The position numbers were made by a program, and so were the translations under genes. Shown piece after piece: positions 34,277 through 43,428 of a stretch of DNA of 64,000 nucleotides. The notes beneath the pieces were generated by a model. That model ran no database searches. It was not told where the DNA came from and worked only from the letters and a program-made list of their open reading frames with translations. Source of the DNA: Fusarium oxysporum f. sp. lycopersici 4287 (lineage: Eukaryota; Ascomycota; Sordariomycetes; Hypocreales; Nectriaceae); contig NC_030991.1 of the NCBI RefSeq assembly GCF_000149955.1, forward strand, positions 4,301,381 to 4,365,380. Direction: 5' to 3'. Numbering within the stretch: the first letter of the stretch is position 1; each line of letters opens with the position of its first letter.

Positions 34277-35241
34277 TTGAATAAAAAGTATCTATTTTCT
34301 GACAACGCCCTCGCTTCACTTTCCTATAACTTACACTTTAACAACCACGCCGGTAAGACTCCAGACTACCCTGGACACCAGACCAAATGGATCTGCGTAT
34401 AAGAAAACAACTCTCCCCTGTAAAAATTCTTTCTTGGCACGCACTGTTAGTGCACTGTTAGGAGCGGGATTTTCTACGGGCTACTCGGCCACACAATACT
34501 GCGGGGACGCCATCGGCTCCCTAACAGCAGTTTTCAGAGAAGGAATTTTGGAGAGTTCACCTTCTCTGACAACACCTTTGTCGGATCTAATGGCGGCACC
34601 TCAGAACCAGAACGCCTTAGATATCGGAGGACGGTGCCCGTGGCATCGGTAGCGACATCCTCCCGATCAACGACGCCGATTGCGATGGGTTTTTCCCCTT
34701 TGAAGGCAAGCCGCACCGCCGGCCTCTGATTCCTTCCCAAGGTTTTTCCCTGCCGCCACGACAGTCGACTACGAGCTACAACTTGGTTACTGGAGATTGT
34801 GGACTGCGTCAGCAGATGTAGTGATGCGTGAGAGAATTCTGGTCGGTGGAAAAAGCTCGACAGTAGATTGCCCCCGAACCCGCTGACGGGTGACGGGCTT
34901 GAGAAATACAGCACCTTTTGTGCCATTGGTATGCTGGATGGTGAAGGAAGCGGGGTTTCCCTGTACCTAGCTAGCTCAGCACGTCTTTTGCTCCAGTAGG
35001 AGATCTGGCTTCGTTACAGCCACCCAGACGAAAAATATACAAACAAACAAACAAACAAACAAAGCGTATAAGAAAATCTGTAGTAGGCAAGCCTGCCTGT
35101 AGGCTATGGCATAATCCTTGGTAAATCGCATGAAGCATATTTATTGCACATTTGCCACATAAGAATAATTGCGGCCTTCCCACTGACATTTTCTCTTGCC
35201 AGCGTATCCAATGACACCTACATACCTACACAGAGTGGTTA
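34277..35241. other. intergenic with possible decayed coding remnant
   Basis: Between about 34630 and 34820 the plus strand reads protein-like in one phase (GIGSDILPINDADCDGFF) and the minus strand holds a 130-codon ATG frame (34534-34926), so the true coding strand, if any, is undecidable. A short tetranucleotide repeat follows. Confidence 0.35.
35040..35063. repeat. (CAAA)6 microsatellite
   Basis: Six uninterrupted CAAA units in non-coding sequence, about 180 bases from the MITE. Confidence 0.9.
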
Positions 35242-35391
35242 TGGTAAAGTCGGACTGACCCCCCTGACTTGACCCGGACCGTGCCCCTGCTAGCGTCGAA
35301 AAGACGGGTCGGAGAATTCAAAACCCGGACTGTGCTCCACTTTAGCAGGAGCACGGTCCGGTTCAAGTCAGGGGTCAGTCCGACTTTACCA
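35242..35391. mobile_element. foldback MITE-like element with ~50-bp terminal inverted repeats
   Basis: The left arm (35242-35291) starts TGGTAAAGTCGGACTGACC, and the right arm (35344-35391) is its reverse complement ending GGTCAGTCCGACTTTACCA. By eye the arms differ by two extra C bases and two substitutions. The ~52-base spacer codes for nothing. Two long inverted arms around a tiny non-coding core is the structure of a miniature inverted-repeat transposable element. I could not find a clear target duplication, so the transposase family (Tc1/mariner, hAT or other) is open. Confidence 0.75.
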
Positions 35392-35617
35392 CATCCACAT
35401 ACATAGGTAGGCAAGATCAGGTTTTCTTTTAGTTAGGATCAATGATGTCGAGCAGCAGCGATGATTGGCTACTAAAAAATATGGCACATAGCCGCCCCAC
35501 TCGGACTTGCCTATTTAGTTCTCTACTTCTGAACCAGCTTTTTAAAGTGTTTGCTAGGTATTATTTGTACAGTGTTGTACATTTGCACCATCCTCTTCGC
35601 AATATCATCCTCTTTGC

Positions 35618-35714
35618 TGTCAGATATTACGTGTATTCGGTCCATTGATCCAGATTGGAATATTCATACTTTGTTCTGCTGAAATCTGCCCCTCAGAGGT
35701 TTTACCATTTCGGT
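35618..35714. mobile_element. LTR-like repeat family 2, copy A (3'-truncated)
   Basis: Begins TGTCAGATATTACGTGTATTC and matches copies at 37859 and 41885 over roughly 97 bases, up to ACCATTTCGGT. It then diverges, so its 3' part is missing and no target duplication can be read. Confidence 0.7.
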
Positions 35715-36307
35715 ATTTCTCAGTAGCGCAAAGTAAAACGGTGCTTGGCCTGACTGTGCGGGTCAGATTCGTCACACTCATCACTACTTTCTTCAAGGTC
35801 ATTACGCATGACCTTTGAGGACTGCTGTCTATGTATACAGCGTTTAAAGTGTCGTCGTTCCTGTGGTGCGGGGCCCCAATCAGTTTGCGATAATTTTGTA
35901 AAAGAGGAAGCTGGGAGTGTTCAATACTGTGACAGAGTTTGGCAATGGTATCTTAGACCCCCGTCCGCGCACGAGGCTGGCGGCCTGAATACCTACCACC
36001 TCTAACGTAGTCTGTCATGTAGGGATGTGAATAGATAGTGTGAAAAGTACGTCAATGTTTGTTGTCATGCGTCAGCTAAAGCTACGGCAACTCGGACATC
36101 ATTTCTAGGGCACGATTGCAATATAGCGCTAGATAGGAAATCATTGGCTTTCACATGTTTGTTGAATTTAAATCATCGGAATTGCTATCATATGGATGAC
36201 GGACCTGCACACCTGTAACATCGACCATACTTTGCGCCAAGGGTCCATTGTGTACATGTCTACAGAGTCCCTCCAGCCATCCGAACAGCATAAGGGAACC
36301 TTCGATC
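35715..36307. other. upstream region of the HMG-CoA-reductase-like gene
   Basis: No supported gene. The frame of the reductase is open 20 codons upstream of its ATG but starts with TTG. Confidence 0.5.
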
Positions 36308-37465
36308 ATGAGCTCTGATATATCAGCTAACAAACCTGAGCTCTTGCGTTCTTGGGCGCTTGCGTTCAAAAATGCTGGAAATTTGCAAAAGGAATATGAC
36401 GGCAAGGTATGCGTCGAGAATTGCATTGGCTTCTGCCAGATTCCTCTAGCCGTCGCAGGCCCTTTGCAGGTGGCTGGATCAGCTTCGCCGGACAAAGTCT
36501 ACGCTCCACTCGCCACATACGAAGGGACACTCGTTGCCAGCTGTTCCAGAGGATGCAAAGCATTCAACGCTTCTGGAGGAATTCACATCGAGATCCTCAG
36601 CAACAGCATGAGTCGAGGTCCTGTATTCACTTTTGACAACCCCGACCATGCAGTTATATTCGCGAAACAGTTACCGGCTTTGAAACCAATATTCTCACGA
36701 TGGGCGGAGGAAACAAGTGCACACGTACGGCTTCAGGCCATGCAACCCACTGTAATCGGTTCCAAAGTGCATGTGCTCTGTAGCTACAGTTGTGGGAGTG
36801 CAGCTGGCCAGAACATGGTCACCAAGGCCACCCAACACGCCTGCGAGATGCTCCGAGACTCTCTAGCCGACGAATTCAGTATCCGGGGATTCCTTATAGA
36901 GGGACAGATGGCATCTGATAAGAAGCCGTCGTGGGGCAACGTGAAGAAAGCGCGAGGCGTTGAGACACTGGTTTGGGGAACACTCTCCGCTGATGCCTGT
37001 CGAGAGGTGCTGGGCTGTACCACTTATGAACTCTATGCCACCCAGCAGATCATAAAGGAGGGAGGGATCCGAAACGGTCAGTTTGGCTGCAATGTCAACA
37101 CAGTCAACATCATTGCCGCTATGTTCATTGCCACCGGTCAGGATCCTGCCAGCACTGCCGAGGCATGCTGGAGCCATCTGACTTCAGAACTTGACCCTAA
37201 GACGGGCGCACTCACCATGAGTCTCTATCTACCTTCCCTGCCTGTGGGCACCATTGGCGGTGGCACTGGATTACCGATGCAGAGGGAGGCTCTCAAATTG
37301 CTTAAATGCGATGGTGATGGAGCAGGGCAGAAAGAGCGGCTTGCTGGTCTCATCGCCGCTTTTGGCCTTGCCTTGGATGCCAGCACGAGTGCGGCGATCA
37401 CCAATGACACGTTCACCGCCAGCCACATGCGATTAGGAAGGGGACAAGAGCGGCCGAAATTGTGA
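36308..37465 (+). CDS. HMG-CoA-reductase-like enzyme, catalytic domain only, 385 aa
   Basis: The product covers essentially the whole catalytic domain of hydroxymethylglutaryl-CoA reductase, which makes mevalonate from HMG-CoA with two NADPH. The N-terminal membrane/sterol-sensing part of fungal Hmg1 is absent. Visible landmarks are ENCIGFCQIPLAVAGPL at 38-53, PLATYEGTLVAS at 67-78, SDKKPS at 203-208, ATGQDPAS at 275-282, GTIGGGTGLP at 314-323 and ASHMRLGR at 371-378. The four catalytic residues known from the family (Glu, Lys, Asp, His) line up as E72, K205, D279 and H373, so activity is plausible. The usual cofactor loop GDAMGMNM reads GSAAGQNM (163-170), losing the Asp. It is intronless. 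I start at the first in-frame ATG. It could be a soluble paralogue from secondary metabolism, a resistance-type copy or a horizontally acquired gene; a repeat family flanks it on both sides. Confidence 0.92.
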   Translation: MSSDISANKPELLRSWALAFKNAGNLQKEYDGKVCVENCIGFCQIPLAVAGPLQVAGSASPDKVYAPLATYEGTLVASCSRGCKAFNASGGIHIEILSNSMSRGPVFTFDNPDHAVIFAKQLPALKPIFSRWAEETSAHVRLQAMQPTVIGSKVHVLCSYSCGSAAGQNMVTKATQHACEMLRDSLADEFSIRGFLIEGQMASDKKPSWGNVKKARGVETLVWGTLSADACREVLGCTTYELYATQQIIKEGGIRNGQFGCNVNTVNIIAAMFIATGQDPASTAEACWSHLTSELDPKTGALTMSLYLPSLPVGTIGGGTGLPMQREALKLLKCDGDGAGQKERLAGLIAAFGLALDASTSAAITNDTFTASHMRLGRGQERPKL

Positions 37466-37623
37466 TATGCCTCATACAACAGACCCAAAACAAAGTGATC
37501 GCTAGATAACCGGAGGGTCTGTGAACATGCAGTACGCGGAATCAATCACAACATGTTCTACTGAGACGAGATCCAGCAAAATGGGCGGAAAGAAGGAAAC
37601 TCATTTTGCCTAAGGAATGAAAT

Positions 37624-37839
37624 ATGGCTCAGGCCGAGTTGCTTTCTTCGCCGTTACAACAGGAGCTTGCCATCTTGAGTGCGTTTCTAGATACCTATGG
37701 GGCAAACAACATATCGTTAGGAAGAGAAAATTGTTTTTGCCAACACCGTTGGCTGATGCGAGATATCTGTGAATACCGAGAGAAGATGACCTCAGCATGC
37801 CTTAGTAGATGGTCTATAGTTCAAACTGGCTTAAACTAG
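37624..37839 (+). CDS. small hypothetical protein, 71 aa (doubtful)
   Basis: An ATG frame of 71 residues (MAQAELLSSPLQQELAIL...) with four Cys near its middle and end (C44, C46 and two others). It ends just before the LTR-like copy B. The N-terminus is helical. No family is recognised, and it may be a chance frame. Confidence 0.3.
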   Translation: MAQAELLSSPLQQELAILSAFLDTYGANNISLGRENCFCQHRWLMRDICEYREKMTSACLSRWSIVQTGLN

Positions 37840-37858
37840 AATCGTAATAATAGGTTTG

Positions 37859-37997
37859 TGTCAGACATTACGTGTATTCGGTCCATTGATGCAGATTGGT
37901 ATATTCATCTTGTCTTCTGTTGAAATCTACCTCTTACCAGTTCGGTTGTAATCTTAAGTATCCCTGCTTGCACTTGCCACCCAGTGCCTGTTTAGCA
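37859..37997. mobile_element. LTR-like repeat family 2, copy B (139 bp)
   Basis: Runs from TGTCAGACATTACG to CTGTTTAGCA. Flanks are GTTTG (37854-37858) and TTTTG (37998-38002), a 5-base duplication with one mismatch. It aligns with copy C at 41885 along nearly its full length, apart from a short internal deletion. Confidence 0.72.
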
Positions 37998-38284
37998 TTT
38001 TGCTGTGTGTAACCTAACCGAGTAATACTGATAGATTCATTACCTGCGTTTTGTCGGCTTGATCACGTTGTAATTGAAGATTCAAGACGGTTCTCCCCAC
38101 AGACATATACGTAGTAAGCATACCGGTGCGAATAGTGGTAGATATAGAAAGAAAGATTATAAGCTACTAGAAGACCCCCACAATAAGACTGTAGACCGTG
38201 TTGTATATTTATGTTAGTAAGTTCCTGCGCTACTGAAGATTTCAGTCAAAGTTAGGTACAGCCTCCATAACATAACGTCTCGGC

Positions 38285-39025
38285 CTATTGGCCCTCTGTC
38301 TCAAAGCAGGCAGCGTCGTAGACGGAAAAGTACCACCCATCCTCAGCCTCAAATCCCATGGCAGAGACACTAGTACTATAAAGCTCGCACTGGTTACCAC
38401 TGGTAAAACCGATTGACTTGCAGTCATCCCTTTTTTCACACTCAGCTTTACATCCCACCAAATCGTACTGTTGGAAAAGAGCGATCAAATTGACATGGCT
38501 GTCCTTGAAGAGGCCTGTTTGACCGCAGACAGGCTCTGGTTTATTTGCGCAGCCGGATGTGGCAGCTCCAGATTCTTTTGTGCAAGATTGAGAGGTGGGG
38601 GTCTCAGGAGCGATAGTTGTAGGTCTTTGTTCTAGCATGGTCGATGCGACGGACTCGGCGATCGAGGTCGTTAAAGCGTTTGAAAGCGTGTCTTGAATCA
38701 TGGTCCCCGACGGGTGAGTGGTAGAAGCAAACGAGGAAGTAGTCACAACAGTAGGACCAGGTTGGTTTTCAGGACGTCCCGTCCTTGTAGGCTCCTCTCC
38801 CGGGGTTTGATATGCGGTAGTTGACAGACCAGTTTCGCTATCAGACTTTCCCATAACATCAGTATATACTGGAGAGGTACCAGCAGCGGACGGGAAATTT
38901 TCATTGCCCGTCAACTGAGACTGGATGGAAGAGTATGAAGGAGCGCCAGGCCTACAAACACCTGCTTGAGCTCCGGCGGCGAGGGCAACCGCGGCGGCAG
39001 TACGAAGCGTCAGGACGACTAACAT
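38285..39025 (-). CDS. secreted Ser/Thr-rich protein with PAN/apple-like domain
   Basis: From the ATG of MLVVLTLRTAAAVALAAG the 246-residue product starts with a likely signal peptide. A Ser/Thr/Pro-rich linker of about 120 residues follows, probably O-glycosylated. The C-terminal ~80 residues are a six-to-eight Cys module: CGQTGLFKD, then LVGCKAECEKRDDCKSIGF, NQCELYSTSVSAMGF and a final DAACF. The CxxxC...CxxxxF...CxLY pattern is that of PAN/apple domains, which bind proteins or carbohydrates. It is common in fungal cell-surface proteins. Ten further upstream codons begin with TTG and are not used. It is a plausible wall-associated or adhesive protein. The next two genes downstream on the map are also secreted, but there is no operon logic here. 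Confidence 0.78.
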   Translation of the reverse strand: MLVVLTLRTAAAVALAAGAQAGVCRPGAPSYSSIQSQLTGNENFPSAAGTSPVYTDVMGKSDSETGLSTTAYQTPGEEPTRTGRPENQPGPTVVTTSSFASTTHPSGTMIQDTLSNALTTSIAESVASTMLEQRPTTIAPETPTSQSCTKESGAATSGCANKPEPVCGQTGLFKDSHVNLIALFQQYDLVGCKAECEKRDDCKSIGFTSGNQCELYSTSVSAMGFEAEDGWYFSVYDAACFETEGQ

Positions 39026-40544
39026 AGCGTTTAGGGGAGTTGTGTGGAGATACAATTCGTTCTAGTTCAGAAGAAAGGAAGAAAGGTAATGAATAAAAGA
39101 CGATGATATTTACAGTACCGTATTGCGCACTCGTACTTCTCGCTACACTACAGCATGCTCTTTGTGAGTTCCGAGGTAGGTATCAGTGAGTTACTGCATG
39201 GATCCACCTTATATGCCAATGTATCGTCCAAACCAGGCTGTTTCGAGGGGCTCGTAAGCAAAACCTAGCTTAGAGGGCGATCCATCCAAAGGCATCGCGG
39301 CGTCCGGGAACTCAGGATGCAGTCGTATCGACGTGAAAAGAAATTCGGGTGTACATAAATGGTAATTCTATAGCTGCAAGGCTTGTTGTAGGAGAGCAAG
39401 CCTCGGGTGCACCACACTGTATGCAGGGCGTTGTTTGTTTACTCTGAGCTTCGCTTACGGGGTAGATATTCCACGTCTCTCAATGTAAGCTGCCAACAAG
39501 GGGTGTATGGATACTGTACTAATAGTTGTGAATTAATCTGTTAGTAATATGTTTTTGTTAAATACGTTTCATTGTGAAAAAGGGATAACCGATTTTAATC
39601 TTTAGTCCGATACCAGATATTACAGAGTATTACGTAACTGTTGCTGATTTGTGGATCATATAACAGCAGTCATGAGCTTCGAATGCTTATGACCCTCTGA
39701 CTGGATACTGCGCGACCCCGGCGAAACGATGAGCTTGTTATTCATGTGTCTTGGGCGCCAGATAGGTTGAGAAGGATCAAGACCCTGGAATTTTAAGCGT
39801 CTTGTTCCATCAAGTTTGAGTTATTATGTGACTTTGAAGACTAGATTTCCTGAAGATGAATATTCTGGAGTGTTCGACCTTTAGGGTTCTCATTCAACCT
39901 TCCGCATTCTCGGGTTATGCGCCGCCGTACCCCAGTTGGCCAGGTATCTAGATGCTTTTAGGACATATAGCACTAGCTATAGCGGCCTATCTTCAGTGAA
40001 CCGATCGTCACGCATGATCTGGCTCTGAAACTATCAGGAAGCCTAAATCATGAAGCCGACGTAGATTCGAATGGTGTTAAATACACTTTGTCCTTTTTTT
40101 GTAGTCTGCTTGGAGGTTGTAATTGTTCGGAATGGTAAAAATACCATAGTCATCCATAATACGGCCGTAGTCTGCTGGATTGTTAAATAACATTTCAAGC
40201 GTTTTTTTGCCGTGTCTTAGAAGGTGTTCAAAGGTCTCCAGATGATGAGATGGCTCAGATTCTGCTGGGGTCTTCATGGTAAGAGTCTTAGTGTCAAAAG
40301 AAAAGAATTATGCTGATCACAACCAGTACAAAAGCAGTCATCACTTCACTGACATTACAAGAGCTGAAAGATTGCCGTAGCACAGTGCATCAATTCACTA
40401 CTTAGATTCACCAAAAATCGAACTACCGATTTCGCCTCTCCGCCCATCACAAAAGATGAAGAGTTCTAGTTTCAGAGACAGGTATTCAGTGTTTTAACCA
40501 TCAATGGAATACGAAGACTGAAAACAAAGATACAAGACGTGCGC
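39026..40544. other. intergenic, one doubtful small frame
   Basis: A minus-strand ATG frame of 66 codons at 40077-40277 (MKTPAESEPSHHLETFEHLL...) has ordinary composition and could be a small gene or a last exon, but there is no family match. The rest has no supportable feature. Confidence 0.4.
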
Positions 40545-40931
40545 TTAGGCCTTAAACTTCTTGCCATCCTTGTATCCACCATCACCATATCCAGGATTGT
40601 CGTAGGTTGGGTAAGGCTTCTTGCTGACAGTTTTGGTTTTTGTTTTGTACTTGGTAACTGTCCTGGTCTTGGTCTCGTACTTGGTGACTGGAGGCTTGTA
40701 ACTGGTGACAGTTTTTGTCTCGGTCTTGTACTTGGTGGTTGGAGGTTTGTACTTGGTGACAGTCTTGGTGTTGGTCATGGGGGGCTTGTAGGCTGGCTTA
40801 GTGACAGTGTGAGTGACCGTAGCTGTCACGGTCTTGACCCTTTCTCCATAACCATTTCCGTAGTCACCACCAAGGCTGGCAAAGACTAGCGGGAGAGAAA
40901 GTAGAGGAGCGATCAAGGTAAAGATTTTCAT
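40545..40931 (-). CDS. small secreted repeat protein (TKTVTKYKPP type), 128 aa
   Basis: The product begins with a clear signal peptide (MKIFTLIAPLLSLPLVFAS). The mature part is built of loosely repeated Lys/Thr/Val/Tyr units such as KTVTKYKPPTTKYKT, repeated about six times between residues 33 and 105. A Gly/Tyr-rich tail (YDNPGYGDGGYKDG) follows. It has no cysteine. Short Thr/Lys/Pro repeats of this sort suggest an extended, possibly O-glycosylated wall or extracellular protein. I do not know a named family. The reading frame on the opposite strand is a shadow of the repeat. ATG at 40931. Confidence 0.75.
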   Translation of the reverse strand: MKIFTLIAPLLSLPLVFASLGGDYGNGYGERVKTVTATVTHTVTKPAYKPPMTNTKTVTKYKPPTTKYKTETKTVTSYKPPVTKYETKTRTVTKYKTKTKTVSKKPYPTYDNPGYGDGGYKDGKKFKA

Positions 40932-41884
40932 GTTGTAAAGTGGAGCAAAACTCTTGAATATATGATTCGAGCGTGTGGAGCCGTTGAAACAGCGGAGGGG
41001 AAGCTCGAGCCTGCAAGTCCAAGCGTGCAGGATCTTCTGTGAGCATCAGGGGATAAAAGCAGACCTTTATACCACTTGTTACTTACATGCTTCCGATACG
41101 CAATGGAGATATTACTCCCATATCTCGGAATGTGAGATGTACAAGATGAATACTAACTTGACTTAGGTTCACATCTTACCACAAGAACTCAGATTGTGTG
41201 GCTCCCTCAATAAAATACACAAAAAGGTTATTTTAAGCAACTGTCCTTGGTCAATGGCTGCCTGTCTGACGGAGCAGGCTACCAATAGCTGTTGTCGGAG
41301 CTACAATACACCGTAGGCGCAGCGCGTGAGGATTTCCCAGCCATCCACGGTGACGGTACAGTCAATCTCAGGACCATTTACCTGTTAAACGCTAGCGATC
41401 CGCCATTGCAAGGGGCGAAACAAAGAATGGAAAGCAGAAGTGAGGAAAGTGAACCTGAAATTGGCCGTGCACTAGCAGATGCTATGGGATATGTGTTACT
41501 TTGCATATCACCATCAATGTGCCATCCACGGCCGTCTAAGCGGTGTCGCAGTGACTATACAAGAACACCATTACCTGATATCGTATCATGAGTCTTGAAC
41601 CAAGTACACTGCATAGAGTCACATGAAAATCTTACAGAGCTCTAGACCTTTACTGCCCAGAAGCTATGTATGAGAACTTTTGAGCCTTAGGTATACAGGA
41701 TCCTAATTTAATATACTCCTTCGCAAAGTATTATAAGATGCCATCGGCGTTAATTTCTGCTACATATAGTAATTTCCAAATTGTCGCCTCTGTCTTTAGC
41801 GAAAGGCTTGACATGGGGTTACATAGGCATCAAATTCACATATGTGGCGGCCCTCAAGGACAGCAGCACGAGAGACGGGATTAC
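40932..41884. other. upstream region of the repeat protein, otherwise empty
   Basis: It contains a TATAAA candidate for the minus-strand gene, then no supported gene. The frame at 41292-41591 begins with TTG and is not called. Its last five bases before the LTR-like copy C read ATTAC. Confidence 0.5.
41066..41071 (-). promoter_or_regulatory. candidate TATA box of the secreted repeat protein
   Basis: On the minus strand TATAAAG lies about 135 bases upstream of the ATG at 40931, with a pyrimidine-rich stretch between, as seen in strongly expressed fungal genes. Position and sequence are suggestive only. Confidence 0.35.
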
Positions 41885-42036
41885 TGTTAGACATTACGCG
41901 TATTCGGTTCATTGATGTGAATTGGTATATTCATGTTTTTGTTCTGTTGAATTCTGTCCCTCAGAGGTTTTTACCATTTCGGTTGTAATCTTAAAATATC
42001 CCTGCTTGCACGTGAGACCCCAGCATCTGTTCAACA
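41885..42036. mobile_element. LTR-like repeat family 2, copy C (152 bp) with 5-bp target duplication
   Basis: Starts TGTTAGACATTACG and ends CTGTTCAACA, giving TGTT...AACA ends. It is flanked by ATTAC on both sides (41880-41884 and 42037-42041). This is the most complete of three copies in 6.5 kb and defines the element's borders. No internal coding region is attached, which suggests a solo LTR or a very short non-autonomous element. Confidence 0.8.
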
Positions 42037-42720
42037 ATTACAGATGATAACAAAAAGTCATACCTACCCTGGATGGTCCAAGTACCTACTTTCTAGGTCT
42101 TTATTTCTAGGTCTGTAACGAAGCCCTATCACTTGCTATTTCGGCTTCAATCGTGTACTCTCCATGACAACAGCCGTTAAGATGGGAGGGCTTATGTTCC
42201 AAGGCGGTGCTGTAGGCTCACTTCGCAAAATTACCAAGCACTACATGATGTCGGCGGGGCGTATTGAGGGGTTAAGTTCAGGCTTATGTCAAATCTGGGT
42301 GCAGCATGCTTTGATTCAACACAACAGCAAATGCTACCATCTGCGTCGTGCTCTACATATAATCATCTCTATTCACCAAATAGAGGCCTGTCCTCTCTGA
42401 AAGGGATTTGAATATTTTAGGTATCCCTCAATTTCCGTTCTTATGCTGTATCGTTTCTCATCCTGGGCATTTGGCTCCTGACGTTAGGCATTCCCATACC
42501 AGGCTGCTTTCAATTCGCTATTTTTGGAAATATTGCAATTTCATGATTATAATACGGGCAGAAGGGAATTTAGGTGTATATGGTTATTCACTAAATCATA
42601 TTTCTTCAGGATCTTATTTTGAAGTACTTCTCTGGAAGGTGGTTCACGTATTCACTGCGCCTCCTTCAAAACCGTGATCGAACTACAAAAAGAATTGGGA
42701 CGCAGACGTGAACACAAATC
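42037..42720. other. intergenic, no supported gene
   Basis: Plus-strand frames at 42164-42400 and 42408-42677 lack motifs. The end of the stretch should hold the promoter of the barwin-like gene. Confidence 0.45.
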
Positions 42721-43428
42721 ATGAAAATCTTTCCCTTCGTTCCCTCTATTCTCCGTCTCGTAGTTTCAGCGCAGTTGCAGGGTATAACGGAGATTGATTG
42801 GCCAAAGGAGTGCGGACACGCGTCGGAGTCGTTTTACCCTGCCATACCAACCGCCAAGCCTCCCGTAGCGGAGGCACCCAAGGTGGCTTCTACGCAAGTA
42901 GAGACTCCCCATTCAGTTCTCACCCATGCCCCGGTAATCCATGATAATCCATCTCTCCCCCCTGCCGAGCATGCCACCCAGAATGTACCATTCTCTAACC
43001 CTAGCGCTTACCCACCTCACACTGAGGCCTCCGTAAGTGGTTACAGCCAGCGGGAACAATCGCCTGAGCTCTAGAGTACGAATCAAAAGCACGATGGTGA
43101 TGTGCATTTTGGCGACTTGACTCATTATGAGGTTGGCGTAGGGGCTTGCGGTCAGGACTCGATTGGGCAAGGCGACACTGGCAACATTGTAGCACTCTCA
43201 AAAATCTTATTCGATGCGGCCAAGATCGATACCAATCCCAACAATAACCCGCTATGTGGTAGAACTATCATTATCAAAGGTTCCAACGGCAAGGGTTCTC
43301 ATGGTACCGTCTTAGATCAATGCGAAGGCTGCAAGATGAGTGATATGTATGTCAGCCACAAAATCTATAAAGAAATTTGGGGGAGCCTGGAGAAGGACGG
43401 CACCAATATCCAGTGGTGGTATAGCTAA
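42721..43428 (+). CDS. secreted barwin/expansin-like (double-psi beta-barrel) protein, with in-frame TAG or tiny intron
   Basis: The frame opens with ATG and a weak signal peptide (MKIFPFVPSILRLVVSAQ). A Pro/Ala/His-rich linker follows, then a domain typical of fungal double-psi beta-barrel proteins: HFGDLTHYEVGVGACG, IVALSKILFDA, NPLCGRTIIIKGSNG, GTVLDQCEGC and a final WWYS. Relatives include RlpA-like and barwin-like secreted proteins and some expansin-like effectors. A TAG at 43072-43074 interrupts the frame between linker and domain. It can be removed as a 42-base intron, 43033-43074, GTAAGT...CTCTAG, which keeps the frame and yields 221 residues. The intron is very short and its branch site is poor, so a nonsense mutation is the alternative. 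The domain itself looks intact. Confidence 0.72.

Noticed and set aside
35242..35391. Hairpin as a transcription terminator
   Set aside because: Arms of about 50 bases around a 52-base spacer with no gene ending next to it fit a MITE; fungal Pol II genes do not use such terminators.
35613..38002. Copies A and B as the two LTRs of one element carrying the HMGR-like gene
   Set aside because: The outer flanks (TTTGC and TTTTG) do not match well, copy B has its own duplication, and no primer-binding site or retrotransposon gene is present. It is kept as a weaker observation only.
40539..40889. 116-codon frame opposite the secreted repeat protein
   Set aside because: It is the antisense shadow of the Lys/Thr repeat; the minus strand has the signal peptide and sensible composition.
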